A stretch of 9,782 nt of DNA, from assembly GCA_003567055.1 (NCBI GenBank), contig PXAW01000214.1, positions 1 through 9,782 of the forward strand, given 5' to 3'. The position numbers and the translations under genes are program-made. Each line of letters opens with the position of its first letter. The first letter of the stretch is position 1. Of the stretch, positions 1 through 6,043 are shown piece after piece. Source of the DNA: Hyphomicrobiales bacterium (lineage in GTDB: Bacteria > Pseudomonadota > Alphaproteobacteria > Rhizobiales > Beijerinckiaceae). The notes under the pieces are model-generated. The model searched no databases. It was not told the DNA's origin and saw only the letters and a list, made by a program, of their open reading frames with translations.

Positions 1-2
1 AC

Positions 3-194
3 CATCCCGGTCTGTTGCAGAATTTCATCTGGCAGGAATACGATACCGCCCCGGAATTCCCGGTGCTCAAGCGCTTCCTCGATTTCTGGACGCGCGAGAT
101 CGACGGCCTGCTCCACAGCGTCACGATCGCCCATTGCGGGCTGATCAAGCCGGCGGAATTCAAGGCCGTCGACGGGGTCTTGCAGCTTCATTGA
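3..194 (+). CDS. usg: Usg-family protein, 3' part (start lies before the window)
   Basis: The first 63 complete codons read open to a TGA at 192-194 and are cut at the left edge. The visible protein begins HPGLLQNFIWQEYDTAPEFP and continues with KRFLDFWTREIDG, then LIKPAEFKAVDG. This matches my memory of the C-terminal two thirds of the short (about 90-residue) alphaproteobacterial Usg family, named for the gene upstream of trpF in the Caulobacter tryptophan region. Its biochemical role is unknown; old names calling it a phosphoribosylanthranilate isomerase subunit reflect position, not demonstrated activity. No signal peptide or membrane segment is visible. A convergent gene follows on the other strand, so trpF is not immediately downstream. 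The family call rests on recalled sequence similarity; about 25-30 N-terminal residues are missing. Confidence 0.8.
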   Translation, partial: HPGLLQNFIWQEYDTAPEFPVLKRFLDFWTREIDGLLHSVTIAHCGLIKPAEFKAVDGVLQLH

Positions 195-239
195 GCATCA
201 TGCCGTCAGGCGGATACCGGCTGACGGATGCAATGATGC
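195..239. terminator. nested hairpin between convergent genes
   Basis: Directly after the Usg stop codon, GCATCAT (195-201) pairs perfectly with ATGATGC (233-239). Inside it CCGTCAG (203-209) pairs perfectly with CTGACGG (221-227), leaving an 11-base loop. There is no T-tract on either strand. The position between two convergent genes suggests a bidirectional transcription end; this is inferred from structure and place only. Confidence 0.55.
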
Positions 240-256
240 GCCGAGACATTGAGCAA

Positions 257-277
257 GCCGGGCCTCCACGACCCGGC
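257..277 (-). terminator. hairpin just after the MDR gene stop
   Basis: GCCGGG (257-262) pairs perfectly with CCCGGC (272-277) around a 9-base loop. It begins 6 bases beyond the stop codon of the leftward quinone oxidoreductase gene. No T-run follows, so it is a GC-rich terminator candidate or a 3'-end stabilising stem. Confidence 0.4.
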
Positions 278-283
278 GCCCTC

Positions 284-1258
284 TCAGGGCGTGACCACGA
301 TCTTGCCCAGCGCCTTGCGCGCCGCGATATAAGCGAGCGCCTGCGGCGTCTCGTCGAGGGGGAAGACCTTGTCGACATGGGCCGAGATCACCCCGTCGGC
401 CGCCCATTGCAGCAGGCGTTCCATATGCGCCGCCTGGCCCTTCGGATCGCGCTTGCAATAGGCGCCCCAGAACACGCCGCGTATGTCGCAGCCCTTGAGC
501 AGCAGGAGGTTGAGCGGGATGCGCGGAATCTCTCCGGCAGCGAATCCGATCACGAGATAGCGCCCGCCCCAGCCCATGGAGCGCACCGCCGGTTCGGCGA
601 GATCGCCGCCGACGGGATCATAGAGCACATCCACGCCCTTGCCGTCGGTGAGTTCGCGCAGCCGCTCGCGCAGGTTCTCCTGCGCGTAATCGACCACCTC
701 GTCGGCGCCGCATCGGCGCGCGAAGGCGAGCTTCTCGGGCGAGGAAGCGCAGGCGATCACCCGCGCGCCGAGCGCCTTGCCGACCTCCACCGCCGCGATT
801 CCCGTGCCGCCGGCGGCGCCGAGCACGACCAGCGTCTCGCCCTTGCGGATCTGCGCCCGGTCGACCAGCGCATGGATCGTGGTGCCGCAGGTCACCTGCA
901 AACCCGCAGCCTTTTCATCGGAGAGTGCATCGGGCACCCGCGCCAGCCGCTCGGCGGAGGCGATCACGGCCTCGCGCGCGCCGTTATAGCCGCAATAGCC
1001 GCTCACCCGCTCCCCGATCTGCCAGCCTTCGACACCGGGACCGAGCGCCGCGATCACGCCGCAGAATTCCGCGCCCGGCGAGAAGGGCAGCTCCGGCTTG
1101 ACCTGGTACTTGCCCTCGATGATCAGCGTATCGAAGAAATTCAGCGCCGCCGCGCGCAGATCGACGCGCACCTCACCGGGACCGGGTTCGGGCCCCGGAA
1201 TATCGGCGATTTCCAGATTATCCGGCGGCCCCAATGTCCGCGCCAATACGGCCTTCAT
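284..1258 (-). CDS. NADPH:quinone oxidoreductase-like MDR protein (zinc-free)
   Basis: The 324-residue protein is a zinc-independent medium-chain dehydrogenase/reductase of the quinone oxidoreductase group. These enzymes use NADPH to reduce quinones or alpha,beta-unsaturated carbonyls in the cytosol. The N-terminal GroES-like domain (about 1-125) has ALNFFDTLIIEGKY (39-52) and PFSPGAEFCGVI (58-69), typical of the zeta-crystallin branch, and lacks the cysteine cluster of zinc MDRs. The Rossmann domain carries GAAGGTG (147-153), followed by a segment ending GARVIACASS (164-173). ATG at 1258 is preferred over an in-frame GTG at 1264, because AGGGAG (1266-1271) lies 7 bases before the ATG but only 1 base before the GTG. 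The gene stands alone, 114 bp downstream of another leftward gene. The physiological substrate cannot be read from sequence. Confidence 0.9.
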   Translation of the reverse strand: MKAVLARTLGPPDNLEIADIPGPEPGPGEVRVDLRAAALNFFDTLIIEGKYQVKPELPFSPGAEFCGVIAALGPGVEGWQIGERVSGYCGYNGAREAVIASAERLARVPDALSDEKAAGLQVTCGTTIHALVDRAQIRKGETLVVLGAAGGTGIAAVEVGKALGARVIACASSPEKLAFARRCGADEVVDYAQENLRERLRELTDGKGVDVLYDPVGGDLAEPAVRSMGWGGRYLVIGFAAGEIPRIPLNLLLLKGCDIRGVFWGAYCKRDPKGQAAHMERLLQWAADGVISAHVDKVFPLDETPQALAYIAARKALGKIVVTP

Positions 1259-1265
1259 GCGCACG

Positions 1266-1271
1266 CTCCCT
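1266..1271 (-). promoter_or_regulatory. ribosome binding site fixing the MDR start
   Basis: AGGGAG on the minus strand sits 7 bases upstream of ATG 1258 and only 1 base from the alternative GTG 1264. It therefore decides for the ATG. Confidence 0.7.
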
Positions 1272-1341
1272 GTGATGGCTCAAGGCCGGGATGAAACGGC
1301 TCCCGGGTACGCGAGCGCAACAGGCAAATCCGCAAAGCCGT

Positions 1342-1363
1342 GCGCGGCTGGCGGGAACCGCGC
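1342..1363 (-). terminator. hairpin after the hydroquinone reductase gene
   Basis: GCGCGG (1342-1347) pairs perfectly with CCGCGC (1358-1363) across a 10-base loop, starting 9 bases beyond the stop codon at 1373. There is no T-tract. It is a plausible terminator separating this gene from the downstream MDR gene, but such stems are common in GC-rich DNA. Confidence 0.35.
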
Positions 1364-1372
1364 TCGCGCGAA

Positions 1373-2443
1373 TCACGTGGATGCGGGTCGCACGGGCACG
1401 CCCGCGCCGGCGAGTTCGGCGAGATCAGGATGCGCGTAGGCTTGCGGATAGGGCATCGGCGTGAACGGGCCGAGCGGCACGACCCCGTTCCAGGACCGCC
1501 CGAAATAGCCCTGGCGACAATGGATCAGTGAGCCGCTTCGCGCGACACCGGGCAAGGCATGGACCCGGCAGAGCCATCGCCACAGATGCGGATAATCGAG
1601 AATCCGCGCCCCGTTCAGCTTCATGCGCAGATAATAGACCGGGTCGTGGCGATAGAGGGTGGGAAACAGCCGCAGATCGGCTTCGGTGAAATCGGCCCCC
1701 GTCAGGAAGGGCCGCCCGTCGGACAGCCGGTGTTCCAGATCGGCGAGCGCGTCGAAATAGGCCGCAAAGGCCTGCGCATAGACGGATTGATCCGACGAAA
1801 AGCCGGCCTTGTAGGCGCCGTTGTTGATGGCGGTGTAGATCTGCGCGTTCAAGGCATCGATTTCGCTGCGCAGTTCCGCATCGTCCGGGTAGAGGTCGGG
1901 CCGCGCGCCGTCCTCGGACGTGCTGCCCAGCGCTGCGGCGGCCTGACCGAGCATGCGCACGATCTCCGCGCTCTCGTTGTTGACGATGCGACCTGCACGC
2001 TTGTCGTAGAGGATCGGAAGCGATTGTTCTTGCGACCCTTCCGCCCGGTAGATCTCCTTCGCCAGCCGCACCCCGCGCCCGGTTGCGGTCTCGCGCGTGC
2101 ATTCGGGCAGCGGCGCGCCGGTCAGGGTCGAGACCCGGTCCGGGGCGAACGCCCACAGATTCGGCCCTTCCGGATCATCCTCGCCGGTGCGGTTGGGATA
2201 GACCACGTCCATCGTGATGCTCTCAGTGAGGCCGAGCATGTTGCGGGCCAGAACGACACGGTGGCACCAGGGGCAGTTGAGCGCGACGTGCAGGTGGTAG
2301 CGCCCGGGCTCCGCCGGAAAGTCAGCATCGCCGATCGCGTGCCGGAAGCCGCTGACGCCACGCACGAATTCGCCCTTGGCACGGCGCGCCTCGGCATCGC
2401 GCTGGTTTTCCTCGACGGAGATATCGGGCCCGGATCCGCTCAT
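1373..2443 (-). CDS. glutathionyl-hydroquinone reductase (ECM4/YqjG-type GST)
   Basis: The 356-residue protein belongs to the Xi-class glutathione transferases, which use glutathione to reduce S-glutathionyl-(chloro)hydroquinones. The family hallmark NCPWCHR is at 56-62, with C57 expected to be catalytic. The thioredoxin-like fold continues to SLPILYDK (141-148) and NNESAEIVRML (155-165). The helical C-terminal domain has the characteristic INNGAYKAGF (206-215) and LTGADFTEADLRLFPTL (247-263). Length is close to YqjG (about 330) and yeast Ecm4 (about 370). ATG 2443 is chosen because GAGG (2449-2452) lies 5 bases upstream and the family's N-terminal region follows. An ATG at 2518 and a GTG at 2530 would add 25-29 poorly ordered residues with worse ribosome binding sites. 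The neighbouring MDR gene is also a quinone-active type, but a common pathway is inference. Confidence 0.92.
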   Translation of the reverse strand: MSGSGPDISVEENQRDAEARRAKGEFVRGVSGFRHAIGDADFPAEPGRYHLHVALNCPWCHRVVLARNMLGLTESITMDVVYPNRTGEDDPEGPNLWAFAPDRVSTLTGAPLPECTRETATGRGVRLAKEIYRAEGSQEQSLPILYDKRAGRIVNNESAEIVRMLGQAAAALGSTSEDGARPDLYPDDAELRSEIDALNAQIYTAINNGAYKAGFSSDQSVYAQAFAAYFDALADLEHRLSDGRPFLTGADFTEADLRLFPTLYRHDPVYYLRMKLNGARILDYPHLWRWLCRVHALPGVARSGSLIHCRQGYFGRSWNGVVPLGPFTPMPYPQAYAHPDLAELAGAGVPVRPAST

Positions 2444-2771
2444 GGTCGCCTCGTCATGCCCTGTGTTCGGGGTTCTCGTAGCCGAATCGGCAGCCGGCCT
2501 TCCAGGCTTCACGGTCATTGCCCTGATCACGAATCCGCTATCGCGGGCGCAGACCGGGCGAATCGGAGTGAGAGCGGTCTCGACCGGGCCGGCTCATCGG
2601 CGAAGCAACGCGCCGGAGCGCGATATGATCCGATTGCGTGACCGGGGAAGGGAATGCAACACGGCACGGTGCAGATCCCGCGGGAGGCAAGGACGCGCAA
2701 CATGCGTTTCGAAGCCCGAAACATGCGCAATCAGCGCATCAAGACGCGATGTGGGTTTGTTCCGGGAAGCT
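2444..2771. other. 328-bp spacer without a recognisable gene
   Basis: This lies between the hydroquinone reductase start and the tRNA-Ala 3' end. Short open frames exist on both strands, but none shows a family motif, a good ribosome binding site or conserved-looking composition. The only structure I see is a small perfect hairpin, GTTTCG (2706-2711) with CGAAAC (2717-2722), loop 5. It could end the tRNA transcript but has no T-tract. The reductase promoter should lie in the left half; I could not identify convincing -35 and -10 boxes. Confidence 0.6.
2449..2452 (-). promoter_or_regulatory. ribosome binding site fixing the reductase start
   Basis: GAGG on the minus strand, 5 bases before ATG 2443. 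It is better placed than anything ahead of the upstream in-frame candidates at 2518 and 2530, supporting the shorter protein. Confidence 0.6.
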
Positions 2772-2847
<76 letters not shown>

Positions 2848-2855
2848 ACTGATAT

Positions 2856-2891
2856 CCCGCAGCGTGGGAAGCCCCGGGGGGCTGCTGCGGG
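2856..2891 (-). other. strong stem-loop in the tRNA-Ala 5' leader
   Basis: CCCGCAGC (2856-2863) pairs perfectly with GCTGCGGG (2884-2891). Stacked directly inside, AGCCCC (2870-2875) pairs with GGGGCT (2878-2883), leaving a one-sided 6-base bulge (2864-2869). The 14 base pairs end 8 bases before the mature tRNA 5' end. It may terminate read-through from the upstream TIGR02300 gene or shape the tRNA precursor for RNase P. Which of these applies cannot be told from sequence. Confidence 0.55.
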
Positions 2892-2895
2892 CGGC

Positions 2896-2911
2896 GTCGC
2901 GTCAGCGACGT
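2896..2911. other. short perfect hairpin near the tRNA promoter start site
   Basis: CGTCGC (2896-2901) and GCGACG (2906-2911) form a perfect 6-bp stem with a 4-base loop. It lies just after the putative -10 box and 30 bases past the TIGR02300 stop. It may be an end signal for that gene or part of the tRNA leader structure. Confidence 0.35.
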
Positions 2912-2916
2912 GCGCC

Positions 2917-2944
2917 TGTTTAATCAGCCACGACGGGATGTCAA
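2917..2944 (-). promoter_or_regulatory. promoter for tRNA-Ala
   Basis: On the minus strand a perfect TTGACA (2939-2944) is followed 16 bases later by TAAACA (2917-2922). This predicts a start near 2910, about 63 bases before the mature tRNA. The -35 box overlaps the TGA stop codon of the TIGR02300 gene, so the tRNA promoter is embedded in the end of its neighbour. The -10 match is moderate. Confidence 0.55.
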
Positions 2945-3315
2945 GTGTCTTCGTCGCTGTCGATGTCACCATCGATCAAACCGGAGACGTCATCGTCGGA
3001 TTCCTCGTCATCCGGCAGGAAGGGATCGTCGGCATCGTCTTCCAGATCGATGTCGGGATCGGCGTCGGAGGTCGTCTTCTTCTCGGCGGGCTCGGCATCT
3101 TCGAGGGAGACGAGCTCGACATCGGGGGTGGCGACGGTCTCCTCGACCTCCTCCTCGGGTTCCGCTTCCGGCACGCTGCGCGCGCCGCCCTCGAAATAGG
3201 AAAGCGGATAGGACACACCGGTATAGGGGGAGACGACGGGGTCGCGGTTCAGATCATAGAACTTGCGCCCGGTTTCGGGGCAGGTCCGCTTGGTGCCGAG
3301 TTCCGGTCTTGCCAC
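2941..3315 (-). CDS. TIGR02300 family protein (FYDLN acid domain)
   Basis: The 124-residue protein starts MARPELGTKRTCPETGRKFY and has the name-giving FYDLN at 19-23, then DPVVSPYTG (25-33). This is the conserved N-terminal block of an alphaproteobacterial family of unknown function. From about residue 50 to the end it is strongly acidic and low in complexity (EPEEEVEE, DDEESDDD and similar), so probably disordered. The start is GTG at 3315, set by the family's usual N-terminus (MA+PELGTKR), with AAGG 10 bases upstream. An overlapping ATG at 3331 is in another frame. It is divergent from aroA across 187 bp, the usual arrangement in this lineage. The acidic tail might mimic nucleic acid or bind basic partners, but no function is demonstrated. 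Confidence 0.93.
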   Translation of the reverse strand: MARPELGTKRTCPETGRKFYDLNRDPVVSPYTGVSYPLSYFEGGARSVPEAEPEEEVEETVATPDVELVSLEDAEPAEKKTTSDADPDIDLEDDADDPFLPDDEESDDDVSGLIDGDIDSDEDT

Positions 3316-3361
3316 GGTTTCGAAACCTTCATGGTTGGTGCGAATGGATTTGGCCGCGATC

Positions 3362-3391
3362 CGGTTAGTCGCCTCTTGGCGGCTTTGTCAA
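3362..3391 (-). promoter_or_regulatory. candidate promoter for the TIGR02300 gene
   Basis: A perfect minus-strand TTGACA (3386-3391) is followed after 18 bases by TAACCG (3362-3367), a weak -10. This predicts a start near 3355 and a leader of about 40 bases before GTG 3315. No equally good rightward promoter for aroA is visible in the shared 187-bp region. Confidence 0.4.
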
Positions 3392-3490
3392 ATGCGAAAT
3401 GCACGCGCGAGGCGTGACCTGTGCGTGCGGGCATGCTAACGACCCTTCCCGCAGGCCCTGCGCGGCCTGCCCATGAAAGCATTCCGCGCC

Positions 3491-3494
3491 AGGA
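3491..3494 (+). promoter_or_regulatory. ribosome binding site fixing the aroA start
   Basis: AGGA lies 8 bases before GTG 3503. The upstream in-frame ATG at 3473 has no purine-rich site ahead of it. The GTG start also gives an N-terminus, MSHADS, resembling the MSHGAS start of the Agrobacterium CP4 enzyme. Confidence 0.65.
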
Positions 3495-3502
3495 AGACAG
3501 CC

Positions 3503-4849
3503 GTGTCGCATGCCGATTCCCCCGTTCCCGTGAAAGCCCGTTCCGGCAACGCCCTGACCGGATCCATGTGCCCGCCCGGAGACAAGTCGATCTCGCATCG
3601 CGCCTTGATCCTGGGCCTCCTCGCGATCGGCGAGACGAAGGTGCGGGGCCTGCTCGAGGGCGACGACGTCCTGCGCACCGCCGCCGCCTGCCGGGCGCTC
3701 GGCGCGCAGGTTACCCGCGAGCCCGACGGCGCCTGGCGCATCGCCGGCGTGGGGATCGGCGGCCTGCATCAACCGGAAGGCATTCTCGATTTCGGCAATG
3801 CCGGGACCGGCTCGCGCCTGATGATGGGGGTAGCCGGCAGCCATCCGGTCACCGTCACCTTCGATGGCGATGCCAGCCTGCGCAAACGCCCCATGGGCCG
3901 CATCCTCGATCCCCTGACCCGTATGGGCATCACCGTCGTCGATCAGGCCGAGGGCGGGCGTGTGCCTCTGACGCTCAAGGGCCCGCGCGAAACGATCCCG
4001 ATCCGCTACGAGACCCCGGTCCCCTCCGCCCAGATCAAATCCGCCGTGCTGCTCGCAGGGCTGAACGCGCCGGGCACCGTCACCGTCGTGGAGAACCAGG
4101 CCAGCCGCGACCATACCGAGCGCATGCTGCGCCTGTTCGGCGCGCAGGTGAGCGTCGAGCCCCATGGCGAGGCCGGGCGGCTGATCACGCTCGAAGGCCA
4201 GCCGGAACTGCGCGGCGTCGAACTCACCGTGCCGGCCGACCCGTCATCGGCGGCTTTTCCCATCGTCGCCGCGCTGATCACGCCGGGCTCCGACATCATC
4301 GTCGAAAGCGTGATGACCAATCCGCTGCGCACGGGGCTGATCACCACGCTCATGGAGATGGGCGCCGACATCACGCTGATGAACGAGCGCGAAGACGGCG
4401 GCGAAGTGGTCGCGGATCTGCGGGTGCGCCATTCGGCCCTGCGCGGCGTCACGGTGCCGCCGGAGCGCGCGCCGGCCATGATCGACGAATATCCGGTGCT
4501 CGCCGTCGCCGCAGCCTTCGCCGAGGGCGAGACGCAGATGCGCGGGCTGCACGAATTGCGGGTGAAGGAGAGCGACCGCCTTCAGGCGGTGTCGGACGGC
4601 CTCGCCGGCGCCGGTGTGGCGCATCGCATCGAGGGTGATGATCTCATCGTCTGCGGTGACGGCACCGCACCGCCGGGCGGAGGGACGGCGCAGACCCATC
4701 TCGACCACCGCATCGCCATGAGCTTCCTCGTGCTCGGCCTCGCCGCGCCCGGGGGCATGGCCGTTGATGACGGCGCCATGATCGCCACGAGCTATCCCGA
4801 TTTCGTCCCGGCCATGCGCCGGCTCGGCGCGGAGATCGTGGAGGGTTGA
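3503..4849 (+). CDS. aroA: 3-phosphoshikimate 1-carboxyvinyltransferase (EPSP synthase), class II-like
   Basis: This shikimate-pathway enzyme joins phosphoenolpyruvate to shikimate-3-phosphate, the sixth step towards chorismate. The 448-residue protein has all the landmarks: GDKSISHR (26-33, with K28 and R33), [12 protein letters not shown] (95-106), [12 protein letters not shown] (122-133), [14 protein letters not shown] (175-188), SRDHTERML (201-209), [17 protein letters not shown] (326-342), LRVKESDRL (352-360) and [11 protein letters not shown] (400-410). By recall it aligns almost throughout with the Agrobacterium CP4 class II enzyme (455 residues). The residue matching CP4 Ala100 is Gly101 here, the usual glyphosate-sensitive form, while the following Leu is kept. 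GTG 3503 is preferred to ATG 3473, which would add 10 residues, for reasons given under the ribosome binding site. cmk follows within a few bases, so the two are almost certainly cotranscribed. Confidence 0.97.
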   Translation: MSHADSPVPVKARSGNALTGSMCPPGDKSISHRALILGLLAIGETKVRGLLEGDDVLRTAAACRALGAQVTREPDGAWRIAGVGIGGLHQPEGILDFGNAGTGSRLMMGVAGSHPVTVTFDGDASLRKRPMGRILDPLTRMGITVVDQAEGGRVPLTLKGPRETIPIRYETPVPSAQIKSAVLLAGLNAPGTVTVVENQASRDHTERMLRLFGAQVSVEPHGEAGRLITLEGQPELRGVELTVPADPSSAAFPIVAALITPGSDIIVESVMTNPLRTGLITTLMEMGADITLMNEREDGGEVVADLRVRHSALRGVTVPPERAPAMIDEYPVLAVAAAFAEGETQMRGLHELRVKESDRLQAVSDGLAGAGVAHRIEGDDLIVCGDGTAPPGGGTAQTHLDHRIAMSFLVLGLAAPGGMAVDDGAMIATSYPDFVPAMRRLGAEIVEG

Positions 4850-4854
4850 GCCGC

Positions 4855-5496
4855 ATGGATGCGCTGATCATCGCCATTGACGGCCCCGCCGGTTCCGGCA
4901 AGGGCACGCTGGCGCGGCGGCTCGCGGGAGCTTACGGCCTGCGTCATCTCGATACGGGTCTGCTCTACCGGGCCGTAGCGCGGCTGATGCTCGACAAGAG
5001 CCGCCCCCTCGACGACGAGCACGCCGCCCATGCGGTGGCGGCGACGCTCAATCTCGAATTCATCGAGGAATCGCGCCTGCGCGGGCGTGAAATCGGCGAT
5101 GCGGCCTCCGTGGTCTCGGCCCAGCCGCGTGTGCGCCAGGCCTTGCTCGAGCGCCAGCGCAGCTTCGGTCTCGAACCGCCGGGCGCGGTGCTCGACGGGC
5201 GCGATATCGGCACCGTGATCTTCCCCGACGCGCCGGTGAAGCTCTTCGTCACCGCCTCTGCGGAAGAGCGGGCACGGCGCCGGCATGCGGAGCTCGCCGA
5301 ACGCGGTGAACAGGTCGATTACGATGCCATTCTCGACGATATCCGCAAGCGCGACGATCGCGACATGAACCGCGCGCAGGCGCCGCTGAAACCGGCGGAT
5401 GACGCGATCACCCTCGATACCACCGATCTCGACGCGAATGCCGCCTTCGAGGCAGCCTGCAGGATCGTCGAGGCACGTCGGCAGGCAGCGCGATAA
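4855..5496 (+). CDS. cmk: (d)CMP kinase
   Basis: Cytidylate kinase phosphorylates CMP and dCMP to the diphosphates with ATP, recycling nucleotides from RNA and lipid turnover. The 213-residue protein has the P-loop GPAGSGKGT (10-18), the CMP-site LDTGLLYRA (32-40), DGRDIGTVIFPDA (114-126), the LID-region RRRHAEL (141-147) and the terminal RDMNRAQAPLKPADDA (169-184). Its length fits the compact alphaproteobacterial form; the E. coli enzyme has 227 residues. ATG 4855 is chosen because GGAGGG (4840-4845) lies 9 bases upstream, inside the last codons of aroA. A TTG at 4846 overlapping the aroA stop is too close to that site. aroA and cmk are separated by 5 bases and form an operon. The usual next gene, rpsA, is missing. 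Confidence 0.96.
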   Translation: MDALIIAIDGPAGSGKGTLARRLAGAYGLRHLDTGLLYRAVARLMLDKSRPLDDEHAAHAVAATLNLEFIEESRLRGREIGDAASVVSAQPRVRQALLERQRSFGLEPPGAVLDGRDIGTVIFPDAPVKLFVTASAEERARRRHAELAERGEQVDYDAILDDIRKRDDRDMNRAQAPLKPADDAITLDTTDLDANAAFEAACRIVEARRQAAR

Positions 5497-5613
5497 GGCG
5501 GGTACGATGGCGGTCGCCGCAATGGCGGTTCAGCCGATTTTGCTCGCAATCCGTTGCAAAACAGCGTATATGCAAGTCGTGGCGCGGCGATGGTCCGCGC
5601 GCATCTCATAACG

Positions 5614-5655
5614 ACCTTTTCCATCAAGGTGATATCGCCCCGCATTGGCGCGGGC
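5614..5655 (+). terminator. two consecutive hairpins downstream of cmk
   Basis: ACCTT (5614-5618) pairs with AAGGT (5626-5630) around a 7-base loop. Then GCCCCGC (5637-5643) pairs with GCG plus GGGC (5648-5655), with one bulged base and a 4-base loop. They lie about 120 bases past the cmk stop. They may end the aroA-cmk transcript or be part of a structured leader; no T-tract follows. Confidence 0.35.
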
Positions 5656-5679
5656 CAGCAGCGCGCAACACCGTTCCCG

Positions 5680-5715
5680 CCATCATGCCGGCCATCATGT
5701 CGGCCATCATGGCCG
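5680..5715. repeat. three tandem 12-bp repeats
   Basis: CCATCATGCCGG (5680-5691), CCATCATGTCGG (5692-5703) and CCATCATGGCCG (5704-5715). The first eight bases are identical in all three copies, and the first two copies differ at only one base. No coding frame through it is convincing. Confidence 0.85.
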
Positions 5716-5768
5716 CGAGAGAGAATGCTGGGCGCGCCGAGCGTTGAAAATCCGATCCCGGACGGTCA

Positions 5769-5804
5769 GCATCATCTGCCGCATCGTCTGCCGCGTCAGC
5801 GCCG
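5769..5804. repeat. second 12-bp tandem repeat
   Basis: GCATCATCTGCC (5769-5780) and GCATCGTCTGCC (5781-5792) differ at one base; a degraded third unit follows at 5793-5804. Same period as the repeat at 5680, and both share the core CATCAT. Confidence 0.65.
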
Positions 5805-5904
5805 CAGCGACCACAGAAATGCCAGCCCCGCCATTTGCCGGTGCGAGCCGGTCAACCGCAGATGCAACGGGGCGACCCGACAGCGCTGAAGCTGCCTTGC
5901 ACAT

Positions 5905-5931
5905 GTCATGCCCGTCATGCGGCTGTCATGC
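5905..5931. repeat. three GTCATGC motifs
   Basis: Exact GTCATGC at 5905-5911, 5914-5920 and 5925-5931, spaced 9 and 11 bases start to start. They lie about 115-140 bases ahead of the flavin oxidase start, so regulator binding is possible but unproven. Confidence 0.55.
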
Positions 5932-6043
5932 GTTTGCAGCATGATCGCACAGGCGCAGGCCTTGATTGCCGCTTGCGCCGGCAGCCTGGCATGGGCGTCT
6001 CTCCGGAGTCGAAAATCAAGAACCCCGTCAAAGAGATACGATC

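Larger units (their letters stand above)
5497..6043. other. 547-bp non-coding spacer after cmk
   Basis: This occupies the place where rpsA normally begins in related genomes. I find no S1-domain sequence and no convincing small gene on either strand. Contents in order: an AT-richer stretch with TTTTGC and GCAAAA facing each other (5538-5561) and a TATATG box at 5567; two adjacent hairpins (5614-5630 and 5637-5655); three 12-bp repeats (5680-5715); two more 12-bp repeats (5769-5792); three GTCATGC copies (5905-5931). The flavin oxidase promoter should lie in the last third but has no clear consensus boxes. Short open frames in this stretch have no ribosome binding site or recognisable motif. 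Confidence 0.65.

Noticed and set aside
134..1294. A long rightward open frame of 386 codons opposite the MDR gene
   Set aside because: It mirrors the codon-position GC bias of the minus-strand gene, has no family motif, and the opposite strand encodes a complete recognisable enzyme with a good ribosome binding site.
2706..2722. GTTTCG/CGAAAC hairpin as the tRNA-Ala terminator
   Set aside because: The stem is perfect but short, about 50 bases past the tRNA and without a T-tract; too weak to call separately.
5540..5572. TTGCTC and TATATG as a promoter after cmk
   Set aside because: The 21-base spacing is too long for a standard promoter and no downstream gene starts nearby; kept only as a component of the spacer description.
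5627..5851. Minus-strand open frame of 75 codons containing a CGRC knuckle and an MMADMMAGMMAG stretch
   Set aside because: The only ATG starts lie inside the 12-bp repeat and lack a ribosome binding site; the knuckle is a single CxxC that can arise by chance, and the repeat explains the methionine pattern.
5707..5904. Minus-strand 65-codon open frame starting MCKAAS
   Set aside because: No ribosome binding site, no known motif, and it ends in the tandem repeat; I could not tell it from chance.
5680..5931. Short repeats as a CRISPR array
   Set aside because: Units are 7-12 bp, directly tandem or unevenly spaced, with no unique spacers and no cas genes.
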